Positions 15,802-23,164 of a stretch of DNA of 38,086 nucleotides are shown in pieces. The notes beneath the pieces are model-generated. The model was given only the letters and a program-made list of their open reading frames with translations. It was not told the origin of the DNA and did no database searches. Position numbers and translations under genes: made by a program. The stretch comes from Gammaproteobacteria bacterium (lineage in GTDB: Bacteria; Pseudomonadota; Gammaproteobacteria; SZUA-229). Where the stretch lies: assembly GCA_015488295.1 (NCBI GenBank), contig WFOC01000012.1:1-38086 (forward strand). The letters are read 5' to 3'. Position 1 is the first letter of the stretch, and every line of letters begins with the position of its first letter.

Positions 15802-18567
15802 ATGTTTGAATTTTTATCGCGCCTGTTTAAAGCGCCAGCAAACGCTGTCACACAAAAAGATGCGCCCGCAGAAGCTGCGCAAAACTGGCATGCGGAATCA
15901 GTACAGGCTGTTTTTGATGCTTTGCAGACAACAGAGAACGGCTTGTCGGATGAGGAAGCGGCGAAGCGACTTGAGCAACACGGGCCAAACCGTATTGCTG
16001 AAGCAGAAAGCCGTAGTGCGTGGCTGCGTTTTTTTTACCAGTTTCATAATGTGTTGATTTACGTGCTGGTGGTGGCAGCCGTTGTTACCGCCCTGTTGCA
16101 ACACTGGATTGATGCCGGTGTTATTTTTGCAGTGGTGTTGATCAATGCGGTCATCGGCTTTATGCAGGAGGGCAAGGCTGAAAATGCGTTGCGTGCCATA
16201 CGCCGGATGTTATCGCTCAATGCCATGGTGATGCGTAATGGTCGCCAGCAGAGCATTCCGGCACAGTCGCTGGTGCCGGGTGACATCGTGTTCGTTCAGT
16301 CGGGTGACAAAGTGCCGGCAGACCTGCGCCTGTTTCGGGTGAAAGAACTGCAGGTGCAGGAAGCAGCGCTTACCGGTGAGTCGATGGCGGTGAGTAAAAC
16401 CACCGAACCTGTGGCCGGACAGGTAGTGATTGGTGACCGGCGCAGCATGGCGTTTTCCGGCACCATCGTGACGCGTGGCCAGGCTGCGGGTATCGTGGTT
16501 GCCACCGGCGCGCAGACACAGCTCGGACTGATCAGCACACTGGTTGCCGATGTGGAAAATGTCACTACGCCGTTACTGCGACAGATGGCGCAGTTTGGTC
16601 GCATGCTTACCGTCGTTATCCTGATCATCGCCGCAGTTAACTTTGCTTTTGGTGTGCTGGTGCATGATTACCTTTTGCCGGAGATGTTTCTTGCCTCGGT
16701 CAGCCTGGCGGTAGCGGCGATTCCTGAAGGCCTGCCCGCCATCATGACGATAACACTGGCTATCGGCGTGCAGCGCATGGCGCGGCGAAATGCCATCATC
16801 CGTAAACTGCCGGCGGTGGAAACACTGGGCGCGGTGTCGGTGATCTGCACCGATAAAACCGGCACCCTGACACGCAACGAGATGATGGTGCGCAGCATCG
16901 CCGATGCACATAATCTGTTTGAACTGAGCGGTGAAGGTTATGACCCGCACGGTGCGATTTCACTGCAGAACAAAGATGTGCAGCTGGAACAGCATGCGCT
17001 GTTGTCCGGGGCATTGCGTGCCGCCATGTTGTGTAATGATGCCGCGCTGGAAAAAAGTGATGCTGGCTGGCAGGTACACGGTGATCCGATGGAAGGTGCG
17101 CTGCTGGTAGCGGGAATAAAGGCGGGACTGGACCGGGAGCTGGAAATGAAAAACTACCCGCGCACTGATCTGATTCCATTTGAATCGGAACACCGCTTTA
17201 TGGCGACCTTGCATCACAGTCATAAAAATGAAGCATTTATTTATCTCAAGGGTGCACCGGAAAATGTGCTGGAGATGTGCCAGCGTCAACTGACACAGCA
17301 AGGAGAACAGGCGCTGGACAAAAAATACTGGATGTCACGTCTGGAGGCGATGGCTGATAGCGGTCAGCGTGTGCTGGCGATTGCGCTAAAACCGGTGGCC
17401 AGCGATCAGCTGGAACTTAATTTTACCGATGTTGAAGGTGGCATGGTCATGCTGGGTCTGTTTGGTCTTATCGATCCGCCGAGAACAGAAGCCGTTGAGG
17501 CTGTGTGCCGGTGTCGCAGTGCCGGCATACGCATCAAGATGATTACCGGTGATCATGGCATTACCGCACGTGCTATCGCCCGGCAACTCAAACTCGATAA
17601 TGTGGATGATTTTCTCACTGGCCAGGACATCGACCGGATGAGCGAAGATGAGTTGCGTACGCGAGTATTACAGGTGGATGTTTATGCGCGGGTTAATCCT
17701 GAACACAAGCTGCTGCTGGTTCGGCTGCTGCAGGAGCAGGGGCTGATTGTTGCCATGACCGGTGACGGGGTCAACGATGCGCCGGCGTTGAAGCGTGCCG
17801 ATGTCGGTACCGCCATGGGGCAGAATGGTACCGAGGCGGCCAAGGAGGCCGCGGAGATGGTGCTGGCCGATGACAACTTTGCTTCCATCGCGCATGCGGT
17901 AGAAGAAGGCCGCACGGTTTATGACAACATCAAAAAAGCCATTCTTTTTATCCTGCCGACCAATGGGGGTCAGGCGCTGATTATTCTTGTCGCAATATTG
18001 CTGGGTTTCACTCAGCTGCCGCTGACCCCGGTGCAGATTCTGTGGGTGAACATGGTGACTGCGGTAACGCTGGCACTGGCACTGGCGTTTGAGCCGCCGG
18101 AAAAAAATGTTATGCAACGACCGCCGCGTGATACCAGCGAGCCGATGTTGACAGCGCACTTTATCTGGCGCATCGGTTTTGTTTCGCTGATCTTAATGGG
18201 CGGCACCTTTGGGCTTTTTCTGTGGGAAATGGATCGTGGTGCCAGCATCGAACATGCACGCACCGTGGCGGTAAACACACTGGTGGTGTTCGAGATTTTT
18301 TACCTGTTTAACTCGCGTTATATCACCGCCCCGGTTTTTAACTGGTCGGGTTTTATCGGCAACCCCTACGTGCTTGTCGCCATTGCTGCGCTGATTGCTT
18401 TTCAGTTGGGTTTTACCTACCTGGCACCGATGCAAATGTTGTTTGGCACAACGGCGATTTCTCTGGAAATCTGGCTTCGCATTATTCTGGTTTCTTCGTC
18501 GGTGCTATTTCTGGTTGAGCTGGAAAAATATTTCGCACGAAAGATGCAGGCAAGCAAAGCCGGCTGA
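15802..18567 (+). CDS. P2-type cation-transporting ATPase
   Basis: A 921-residue ion pump. An N-terminal cation-ATPase domain (GLSDEEAAKRLEQHGPN) is followed by the actuator motif LTGES (about residues 190-194) and the membrane ion-site motif AAIPEGLPA. DKTGTLT has the phosphorylated Asp351. KGAPE lies in the nucleotide domain, followed by MITGDH and TGDGVNDAPALK, and a C-terminal group of six helices closes the protein. The PEGLP pattern and overall order fit Ca2+/Na+-type P2 pumps rather than heavy-metal P1B pumps; no N-terminal metal-binding domain is seen. It is packed two bases after the RNase-like gene and converges on the next gene. Confidence 0.9.
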   Translation: MFEFLSRLFKAPANAVTQKDAPAEAAQNWHAESVQAVFDALQTTENGLSDEEAAKRLEQHGPNRIAEAESRSAWLRFFYQFHNVLIYVLVVAAVVTALLQHWIDAGVIFAVVLINAVIGFMQEGKAENALRAIRRMLSLNAMVMRNGRQQSIPAQSLVPGDIVFVQSGDKVPADLRLFRVKELQVQEAALTGESMAVSKTTEPVAGQVVIGDRRSMAFSGTIVTRGQAAGIVVATGAQTQLGLISTLVADVENVTTPLLRQMAQFGRMLTVVILIIAAVNFAFGVLVHDYLLPEMFLASVSLAVAAIPEGLPAIMTITLAIGVQRMARRNAIIRKLPAVETLGAVSVICTDKTGTLTRNEMMVRSIADAHNLFELSGEGYDPHGAISLQNKDVQLEQHALLSGALRAAMLCNDAALEKSDAGWQVHGDPMEGALLVAGIKAGLDRELEMKNYPRTDLIPFESEHRFMATLHHSHKNEAFIYLKGAPENVLEMCQRQLTQQGEQALDKKYWMSRLEAMADSGQRVLAIALKPVASDQLELNFTDVEGGMVMLGLFGLIDPPRTEAVEAVCRCRSAGIRIKMITGDHGITARAIARQLKLDNVDDFLTGQDIDRMSEDELRTRVLQVDVYARVNPEHKLLLVRLLQEQGLIVAMTGDGVNDAPALKRADVGTAMGQNGTEAAKEAAEMVLADDNFASIAHAVEEGRTVYDNIKKAILFILPTNGGQALIILVAILLGFTQLPLTPVQILWVNMVTAVTLALALAFEPPEKNVMQRPPRDTSEPMLTAHFIWRIGFVSLILMGGTFGLFLWEMDRGASIEHARTVAVNTLVVFEIFYLFNSRYITAPVFNWSGFIGNPYVLVAIAALIAFQLGFTYLAPMQMLFGTTAISLEIWLRIILVSSSVLFLVELEKYFARKMQASKAG

Positions 18568-18580
18568 ATCTGTCGGGCGT

Positions 18581-19891
18581 TTAAAACGCGGCATCAAATC
18601 CCAGCAGTGCATAATTCTCGCCACTTAGATGCCCGGTCCAGTAGTTGCCGGTTTTATCGACAGTATCAAGCAGGTCGATGTTGACTTCGATGACACCTTT
18701 GATGTTCCGCATAAAATAGTAGGCGGCTGAGAAAGTGAGCGAGTTGATGTCGATGCCTTCATAGATGGTGTCGGTGTTTTTCAGATCGTTGGCATCGGCG
18801 TAGTTGTATAACAGTGAATAGGCCCAGTGATCGCTGTGGATGTAATCAATGCCGATGAAGCTGCCGAACCAGCGGTATTGTGTGTTTTCGTTAATAAAAT
18901 TATCCCAGTCGTTTTGCAGTAACTGGGCGAACCAGTAGGTTTTGCTGCCGATTTTTCCGGATAGATCGATGCCGTAGGATACCTTGTCGGCATCACGTTT
19001 ACCGTTGACCGTGCCGGCTGGCGCGGTGGCATTTTTCTGTGTGCCGGAATAACCGAACAGACCGAGCTGAACGCCAGCGACATCTGCACCGATGCGACCG
19101 AACACCGACTTGCCGCTGTTATTGTCGAACAGATGGTCAGGGCGTTTATACCCCGGGCTGTTGATGGTTTTGTTCTCAGCGATGCCATTGCCATTAACCA
19201 GACCCAGGGACAGATCAAGCGGGCCTGCGGTGTAACCAAAAATCGTGCCGCGATCATAAGTTAAACCGGCCATGCGATAGACCATGAAATCCTGAAACGT
19301 CATGCGAACCTCGCGTGGAAACATCAGATCAGAGACCTGAAACTGCCCCAGCATTATGCTGATGTTGCTGCCAAAAATATCGTCGTGTGAGAACCAGGCA
19401 TCTTCCACGATGACTGAACCGTTATCACCTTTCTCTGCAAAGATGGCGTAAAAGTAGTAGCTGATGTGATCGGACAGGGCCGCACTGGAAAGCAGTTTTA
19501 TCTGGTAGGGCGACTGAAAATCAGCGTCTGCAGAAACCGTGTCACCATTATTGATGTCGATTGCGTCGGCTTCTCTGGCCTGTGCAAATGCCTGGGTACG
19601 AAGTGCCAGCGGTACGCTGCTCGGCAGGGCGAGCATATCGTCACCGGTTTCTACGGTTGCGTCTTTCCAGTTGGGCAGACGGTAATTATTATCAACGAAG
19701 TGCTGACCGAATTCATTGAGCCGGGGAAAGGCTGCATGGCAGGAGAGGCAGCTCATATTATAGGTGCGGGCAAAGGCCGGAATAGCCTGCGCTTTATCCG
19801 GCAGCATCAGCGCTGTAAAAAGCAGTAAAAAGAATGTGACAGATAAAACCGTCAACTGATGGTTTCTGGTTTTGAAATATTGCTTATTCAT
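18581..19891 (-). CDS. Cyc2-like fused monoheme cytochrome c-outer-membrane porin
   Basis: A signal peptide (cleavage near DKAQA, residue 36) is followed directly by IPAFARTYNMSCLSCHAAFPRLNEFG, which contains a single c-heme site CLSCH (Cys48, Cys51, His52). The remaining 360 or so residues alternate polar and hydrophobic short stretches (SYYFYAIFAE, LGLFGYSG, YWFAQLLQ) and end in Phe, as in outer-membrane beta-barrels. The A-x-P-x-FAR...CxxCHxxxPxL pattern and the heme-plus-barrel design match Cyc2-type proteins, which carry electrons from extracellular Fe(II) across the outer membrane. The 436-residue length fits. The donor here is unknown. A strong GGAGG precedes the start. The gene lies downstream of a DsrC-like gene on the same strand and converges on the ATPase gene. 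Confidence 0.75.
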   Translation of the reverse strand: MNKQYFKTRNHQLTVLSVTFFLLLFTALMLPDKAQAIPAFARTYNMSCLSCHAAFPRLNEFGQHFVDNNYRLPNWKDATVETGDDMLALPSSVPLALRTQAFAQAREADAIDINNGDTVSADADFQSPYQIKLLSSAALSDHISYYFYAIFAEKGDNGSVIVEDAWFSHDDIFGSNISIMLGQFQVSDLMFPREVRMTFQDFMVYRMAGLTYDRGTIFGYTAGPLDLSLGLVNGNGIAENKTINSPGYKRPDHLFDNNSGKSVFGRIGADVAGVQLGLFGYSGTQKNATAPAGTVNGKRDADKVSYGIDLSGKIGSKTYWFAQLLQNDWDNFINENTQYRWFGSFIGIDYIHSDHWAYSLLYNYADANDLKNTDTIYEGIDINSLTFSAAYYFMRNIKGVIEVNIDLLDTVDKTGNYWTGHLSGENYALLGFDAAF

Positions 19892-20026
19892 AATAAGCCT
19901 CCGCCCTGTTTTGTTTTTCTTTGTTTGAAGTTTACTCTACTCTTTTTTTTTAAAATGCAAACTGATTTCTGTTTTATTTTGGTAGGCGTGGCGGCTTGTC
20001 TGAAAAAGCAGGCTGCGTGGCACCGG

Positions 20027-20058
20027 CACGGCAAGGCTTGCTTTAGTGCCTTGCCGTG
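20027..20058 (-). terminator. hairpin downstream of the DsrC-like gene
   Basis: The arms CACGGCAAGGC and GCCTTGCCGTG pair perfectly over 11 bases with a 10-base loop, about 30 bases beyond the stop of the minus-strand gene at 20090. A short T-run (CTTTTTC) occurs further along the minus strand but does not touch the stem, so this may be a weak terminator or an RNA-stabilising hairpin ahead of the Cyc2-like gene. Confidence 0.5.
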
Positions 20059-20089
20059 TGTGGGGGCTGGAGTGTTAAAAAAACCGGGC

Positions 20090-20434
20090 TCAGTTCATGT
20101 ATGCTCTGAGTTCATCATCTGGCCGTGGCAAGCCTGCGGCTTTCCATAATTGCAGGCAGGAGCCAAAAGTTTGTTTGAGTGTTGCTTTGTCCAGACCGGA
20201 TGATTTGCACACTGTTCTCATCGGTGGCAGAGCGCCCAGGCGTAAAACTTTATCCCGGATAAAATGGATGACGTTCAGCTGTTCAGCACTCAGGCTGTGA
20301 AAAGGCAGTGCCAGTGTTTTTTCTGCAAACAGCGGTGACCAGTCTTCAGGGTCGATCAGGAAGCCGTCTTCATCTGTGGTGAAGTCCAGAATGTTTATTT
20401 TAAGATTTAATTTTTCTATAGTGTTACTGTACAT
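20090..20434 (-). CDS. DsrC/TusE-family protein lacking the conserved C-terminal cysteines
   Basis: A 114-residue protein with the DsrC fold signature: DEDGFLIDPEDWSP near the N-terminus, LSAEQLNVIHFIRD, LGALPPMRTVCKSSGLD, and a KAAGLPRP tail. True DsrC ends in a flexible arm with two redox cysteines, one just before the K-x-AGLPKP segment and one as the penultimate residue. Here the first position is Trp and the arm reads PDDELRAYMN, so both are missing. A different Cys lies three residues before the first site (GSCLQLW). Cysteine-free DsrC homologues have been described as possibly regulatory (Rsp-type) rather than sulfur carriers. It is divergent from a LysR regulator and upstream of the Cyc2-like gene. 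Confidence 0.8.
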   Translation of the reverse strand: MYSNTIEKLNLKINILDFTTDEDGFLIDPEDWSPLFAEKTLALPFHSLSAEQLNVIHFIRDKVLRLGALPPMRTVCKSSGLDKATLKQTFGSCLQLWKAAGLPRPDDELRAYMN

Positions 20435-20482
20435 AAATGGTTTACCCCCGTTAATCAGGGCTAAACTTTAACCAGAAGGCTA

Positions 20483-20519
20483 TATTACGTAAAATGATAT
20501 ATATTCATATAGTATTACG
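20483..20519. promoter_or_regulatory. probable LysR operator in the dsrC-like/lysR intergenic region
   Basis: The 106-base divergent gap contains ATGA-N7-TCAT at 20494-20508, which fits the LysR T-N11-A pattern (T20495, A20507). Two direct TATTACG heptamers (20483-20489 and 20513-20519) flank it, spaced 30 bases start to start, about three helical turns. This suits binding by the adjacent CysB-like regulator; the assignment is inferred. Confidence 0.45.
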
Positions 20520-20543
20520 AATTGTGATCAAGTGAGTTGAGTG

Positions 20544-21488
20544 ATGGAAATCCGGCAACTACGTACCCTTATCGCGCTTGTCGAATCGCAGTTTAATATG
20601 AGCCGCGCAGCTGAAAAGCTTAACCTTGTGCAGTCAGCACTTTCGCAGCAATTAAACCGCCTTGAAAATGAACTTGGTGCCAAGTTATTTATTCGCAAAG
20701 GCAAGCGTTTAAAAAGTTTGACCACGGTGGGTGAAGAGGTTTTCAAGCAGGCAACAATAGTTTTATCCGCTATAAATAATATTCATTCTGTTGGCAAAGA
20801 ATATACCGAAAGGGATTTTGGCGTGCTGAATATCGGCACAACACATATGCAGGCGCGTTATATTCTGCCACCGGTTATAAAGCTGTTCAGCCAGCTATAC
20901 CCCGATGTGGAATTACAGATTCATCAGGGAACACCGCAGCAACTTGTTCAGCTTGCAATGAACTATGAGGTGGATTTTTCAATATGCACCGAAGCGCTTG
21001 CCGGCAATTCTCAGTTTACCCTGATACCGTGTTACCAATGGAACCGCAGTCTTATTGTTCCGCCTGAACACCCGCTGGCGGACAAAAAAAACATCAGCCT
21101 GGAAGATCTTTGTGATTACCCGATTGTTACTTATGTCGCCGGTTTCACCGGCAGTAAACGGGTTCTGGAAACATTTAAACAGTCAAAGCTTCAGCCGCAT
21201 GTGGTGCTTAGTGCCGCTGATTCAGACATAATAAAATCATACGTGCGCGAACAAATGGGCATCGGCATAATTGCGAGCCTGGCCTATGACAGGAAAAATG
21301 ACAGTGATCTGAAGTGCCGGGATCTGGGGGAATTGTTTCCATGGGAAATAACCCGGATCGCGTATCCGAAAGACAAGTATCTGCGAAAATACCAGCAGGT
21401 TTTTATCCAGCTGCTTTTAAAGCAGGTGTCAAAGCATGGCTCGGAGTCCGGGTATTTTTGTCTGCCCGAAGAAAAAGTCATGACTTGA
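20544..21488 (+). CDS. LysR-family transcriptional regulator, CysB-like
   Basis: A 314-residue regulator. The N-terminal winged helix-turn-helix (residues 1-60) reads MEIRQLRTLIALVESQFNMS, then RAAEKLNLVQSALSQQLNRLE and LGAKLFIRKGKRL. A substrate-binding-like effector domain follows (about 90-300). The FNMSRAAEKL pattern and the effector domain order resemble the CysB/Cbl branch that senses sulfur or nitrogen metabolites. I prefer ATG 20544; a GTG one codon earlier is equally in frame. It is transcribed away from the DsrC-like gene and probably controls it. Confidence 0.88.
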   Translation: MEIRQLRTLIALVESQFNMSRAAEKLNLVQSALSQQLNRLENELGAKLFIRKGKRLKSLTTVGEEVFKQATIVLSAINNIHSVGKEYTERDFGVLNIGTTHMQARYILPPVIKLFSQLYPDVELQIHQGTPQQLVQLAMNYEVDFSICTEALAGNSQFTLIPCYQWNRSLIVPPEHPLADKKNISLEDLCDYPIVTYVAGFTGSKRVLETFKQSKLQPHVVLSAADSDIIKSYVREQMGIGIIASLAYDRKNDSDLKCRDLGELFPWEITRIAYPKDKYLRKYQQVFIQLLLKQVSKHGSESGYFCLPEEKVMT

Positions 21489-21517
21489 TTTTATGTTACC
21501 GGTCTGCCGAATAATTT

Positions 21518-22105
21518 TTATCTGTTTTCGCGCCGGTATTTTAATGCCTGCCATACGGTTCTGACATCAACATGTTCATGACGGATGAGAAAGGTGATGG
21601 CGATTTGTTCGATGGCAGCGTACAGGCAGAACAGTGCAGCAATGCGAAATGGCCAGTCGAGCAGGCCGGAAAAAAGCAGCACGTAGCTCACAACGGTAAT
21701 CGCCACCGCCAGCTTTACGCTCCAGGTATGGTAGCTGGTAAAGCGATGAAATTTGATAAAACCGATCAGCGCCGGCAGGGTGAAACTGAGTACGATAATT
21801 GTGAAGTACAGACTTTCGCGCAGCAGAATATCCGGCCACAGTATCCAGGCGCAGATGGCGATGGTGGTGTAGATAACAAAATCGCCCCAGCTATCCAGGT
21901 GCGAGCCCATTTTTGTGATCTGGTTTAAGCTTCTGGCGAGAAAACCGTCGAGCACATCAGTAAATTCTGCAAACAGAAAAATACCGATAAACCAGTAGGG
22001 CTGCTGTGTGAAGGCAAAGTAGAATAACACCGGTGCCATTAATATCCTGATAAAGCTGACCAGGTTTGGCAGGTTGAATATCTGTTCCTTGTCGTGGCTC
22101 ATCAT
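21518..22105 (-). CDS. CDP-alcohol phosphatidyltransferase (PgsA-like)
   Basis: Membrane enzyme of 195 residues that transfers a phosphatidyl group from CDP-diacylglycerol to an alcohol. The complete family motif is present: Asp50, Asp53-Gly54, Ala57-Arg58, Gly67, Asp71 and Asp75 (DVLDGFLAR...GSHLDSWGD), along with about six hydrophobic helices. The N-terminal NLPNLVSFIRILMAPV is typical of PgsA and related enzymes. The alcohol is not predictable. It is divergent from an EEP-family gene and convergent with the LysR gene. Confidence 0.9.
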   Translation of the reverse strand: MMSHDKEQIFNLPNLVSFIRILMAPVLFYFAFTQQPYWFIGIFLFAEFTDVLDGFLARSLNQITKMGSHLDSWGDFVIYTTIAICAWILWPDILLRESLYFTIIVLSFTLPALIGFIKFHRFTSYHTWSVKLAVAITVVSYVLLFSGLLDWPFRIAALFCLYAAIEQIAITFLIRHEHVDVRTVWQALKYRRENR

Positions 22106-22201
22106 TGTTACCTCAGACGATCCATCGTGGATTTGGCGATCTTCTCACTACAGCATACATGAAAAATAAATAAGGTTTTACTGACCGGGGTCAAGAGTTG
22201 C

Positions 22202-22303
22202 ATGGATATTGAGGGAATGTTGTCTGCATATGGTTATCCAATTGTGCAAGTATTGTTTACGATGGGAATTGATAACAGAAGCTGTAATGCTTCAGCGAGC
22301 TGA
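22202..22303 (+). pseudogene. possible remnant of a DedA-family N-terminus
   Basis: A 33-codon open stretch reading MDIEGMLSAYGYPIVQVLF resembles the start of DedA-type membrane proteins (M-D-x-x-x-L-x-S-x-YGY), then loses similarity and stops. There is no convincing ribosome site. It lies in a 225-base gap between two lipid-metabolism-type genes. The similarity covers fewer than 20 residues, so this is tentative. Nothing else is recognised in the gap. Confidence 0.3.
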
Positions 22304-22330
22304 TGTTTGAAAGCACATGCCTGAAAAATC

Positions 22331-23086
22331 ATGTTTGATAAAACAATGAAAATTCTGACCTATAACATCCACAAAGGGTTCAGCACCAGTAATCGTCGCT
22401 TTATTCTGCATGATATAAAAAAATCCCTGCAGCTGGTTGATGCCGATGTGCTGTTATTGCAGGAGATACACGGTGAGCGCGTTATTTCCAATAATCGTTT
22501 TGACGACTGGCCGAATAACCGGCAGTTTGAATTTCTTGCCGACCAGGTCTGGCCGCATCATGCCTACGGAAAAAATGCCATCTATAAATCCGGGCATCAC
22601 GGCAATGCAATCCTGAGCAAATACCCGTTTATCAAATGGGAAAATATCGATGTTTCCTTTATGCGTTCAGCCAGTCGAAGCCTGTTACATGGTGTTGTTC
22701 AGATCCCCGGTGTCGAAAAAAAACTGCATCTGATTTGTGTTCACCTGGGTTTGTTTGGCCGCGAAAGAGCCTCGCAGCTTTCCATTCTGGTCAGGCATAT
22801 CAGCTCACAGGTTCCGGTTGATGAGCCTTTGATTATCGCGGGTGATTTCAATGACTGGCGCGGACATGCTGAAAATTATCTGCACCATGATCTGGCTGTA
22901 AATGAAATTTTTAAAAGTATGCGTGGCGAATATGCGCGCACCTTTCCAGCGCTGATGCCGCTGCTGTCGATGGACAGAATTTATTATCGCGGGCTGGAGG
23001 CGGTGCATTGCCAGCGCCTGCACGATCAGCCGTGGAACCGTTTATCTGATCACACACCACTTTTAGCGGAATTTAAACTGTTTTAA
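22331..23086 (+). CDS. endonuclease/exonuclease/phosphatase (EEP) family protein
   Basis: A 251-residue metal-dependent phosphodiesterase of the EEP fold. The active-site set is visible: TYNIHKG (Asn), LLLQEIHG (Glu), HHGNAILSKYP, ICVHLGL, AGDFNDWRG (Asp and Asn) and the terminal SDHTPLLAEF (Asp-His). It resembles E. coli YbhP, found near cardiolipin synthase genes, and the neighbouring CDP-alcohol phosphatidyltransferase supports a link to phospholipids. The ATG at 22346 is an alternative start; neither start has a strong Shine-Dalgarno. The exact substrate is unknown. Confidence 0.85.
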   Translation: MFDKTMKILTYNIHKGFSTSNRRFILHDIKKSLQLVDADVLLLQEIHGERVISNNRFDDWPNNRQFEFLADQVWPHHAYGKNAIYKSGHHGNAILSKYPFIKWENIDVSFMRSASRSLLHGVVQIPGVEKKLHLICVHLGLFGRERASQLSILVRHISSQVPVDEPLIIAGDFNDWRGHAENYLHHDLAVNEIFKSMRGEYARTFPALMPLLSMDRIYYRGLEAVHCQRLHDQPWNRLSDHTPLLAEFKLF

Positions 23087-23164
23087 ACGTACTAATGAAC
23101 AGACTTTTTACGTAGACTTCAAAACATAATCACAGGATACTGTGCAACCACGAGGCGCGGCAAT

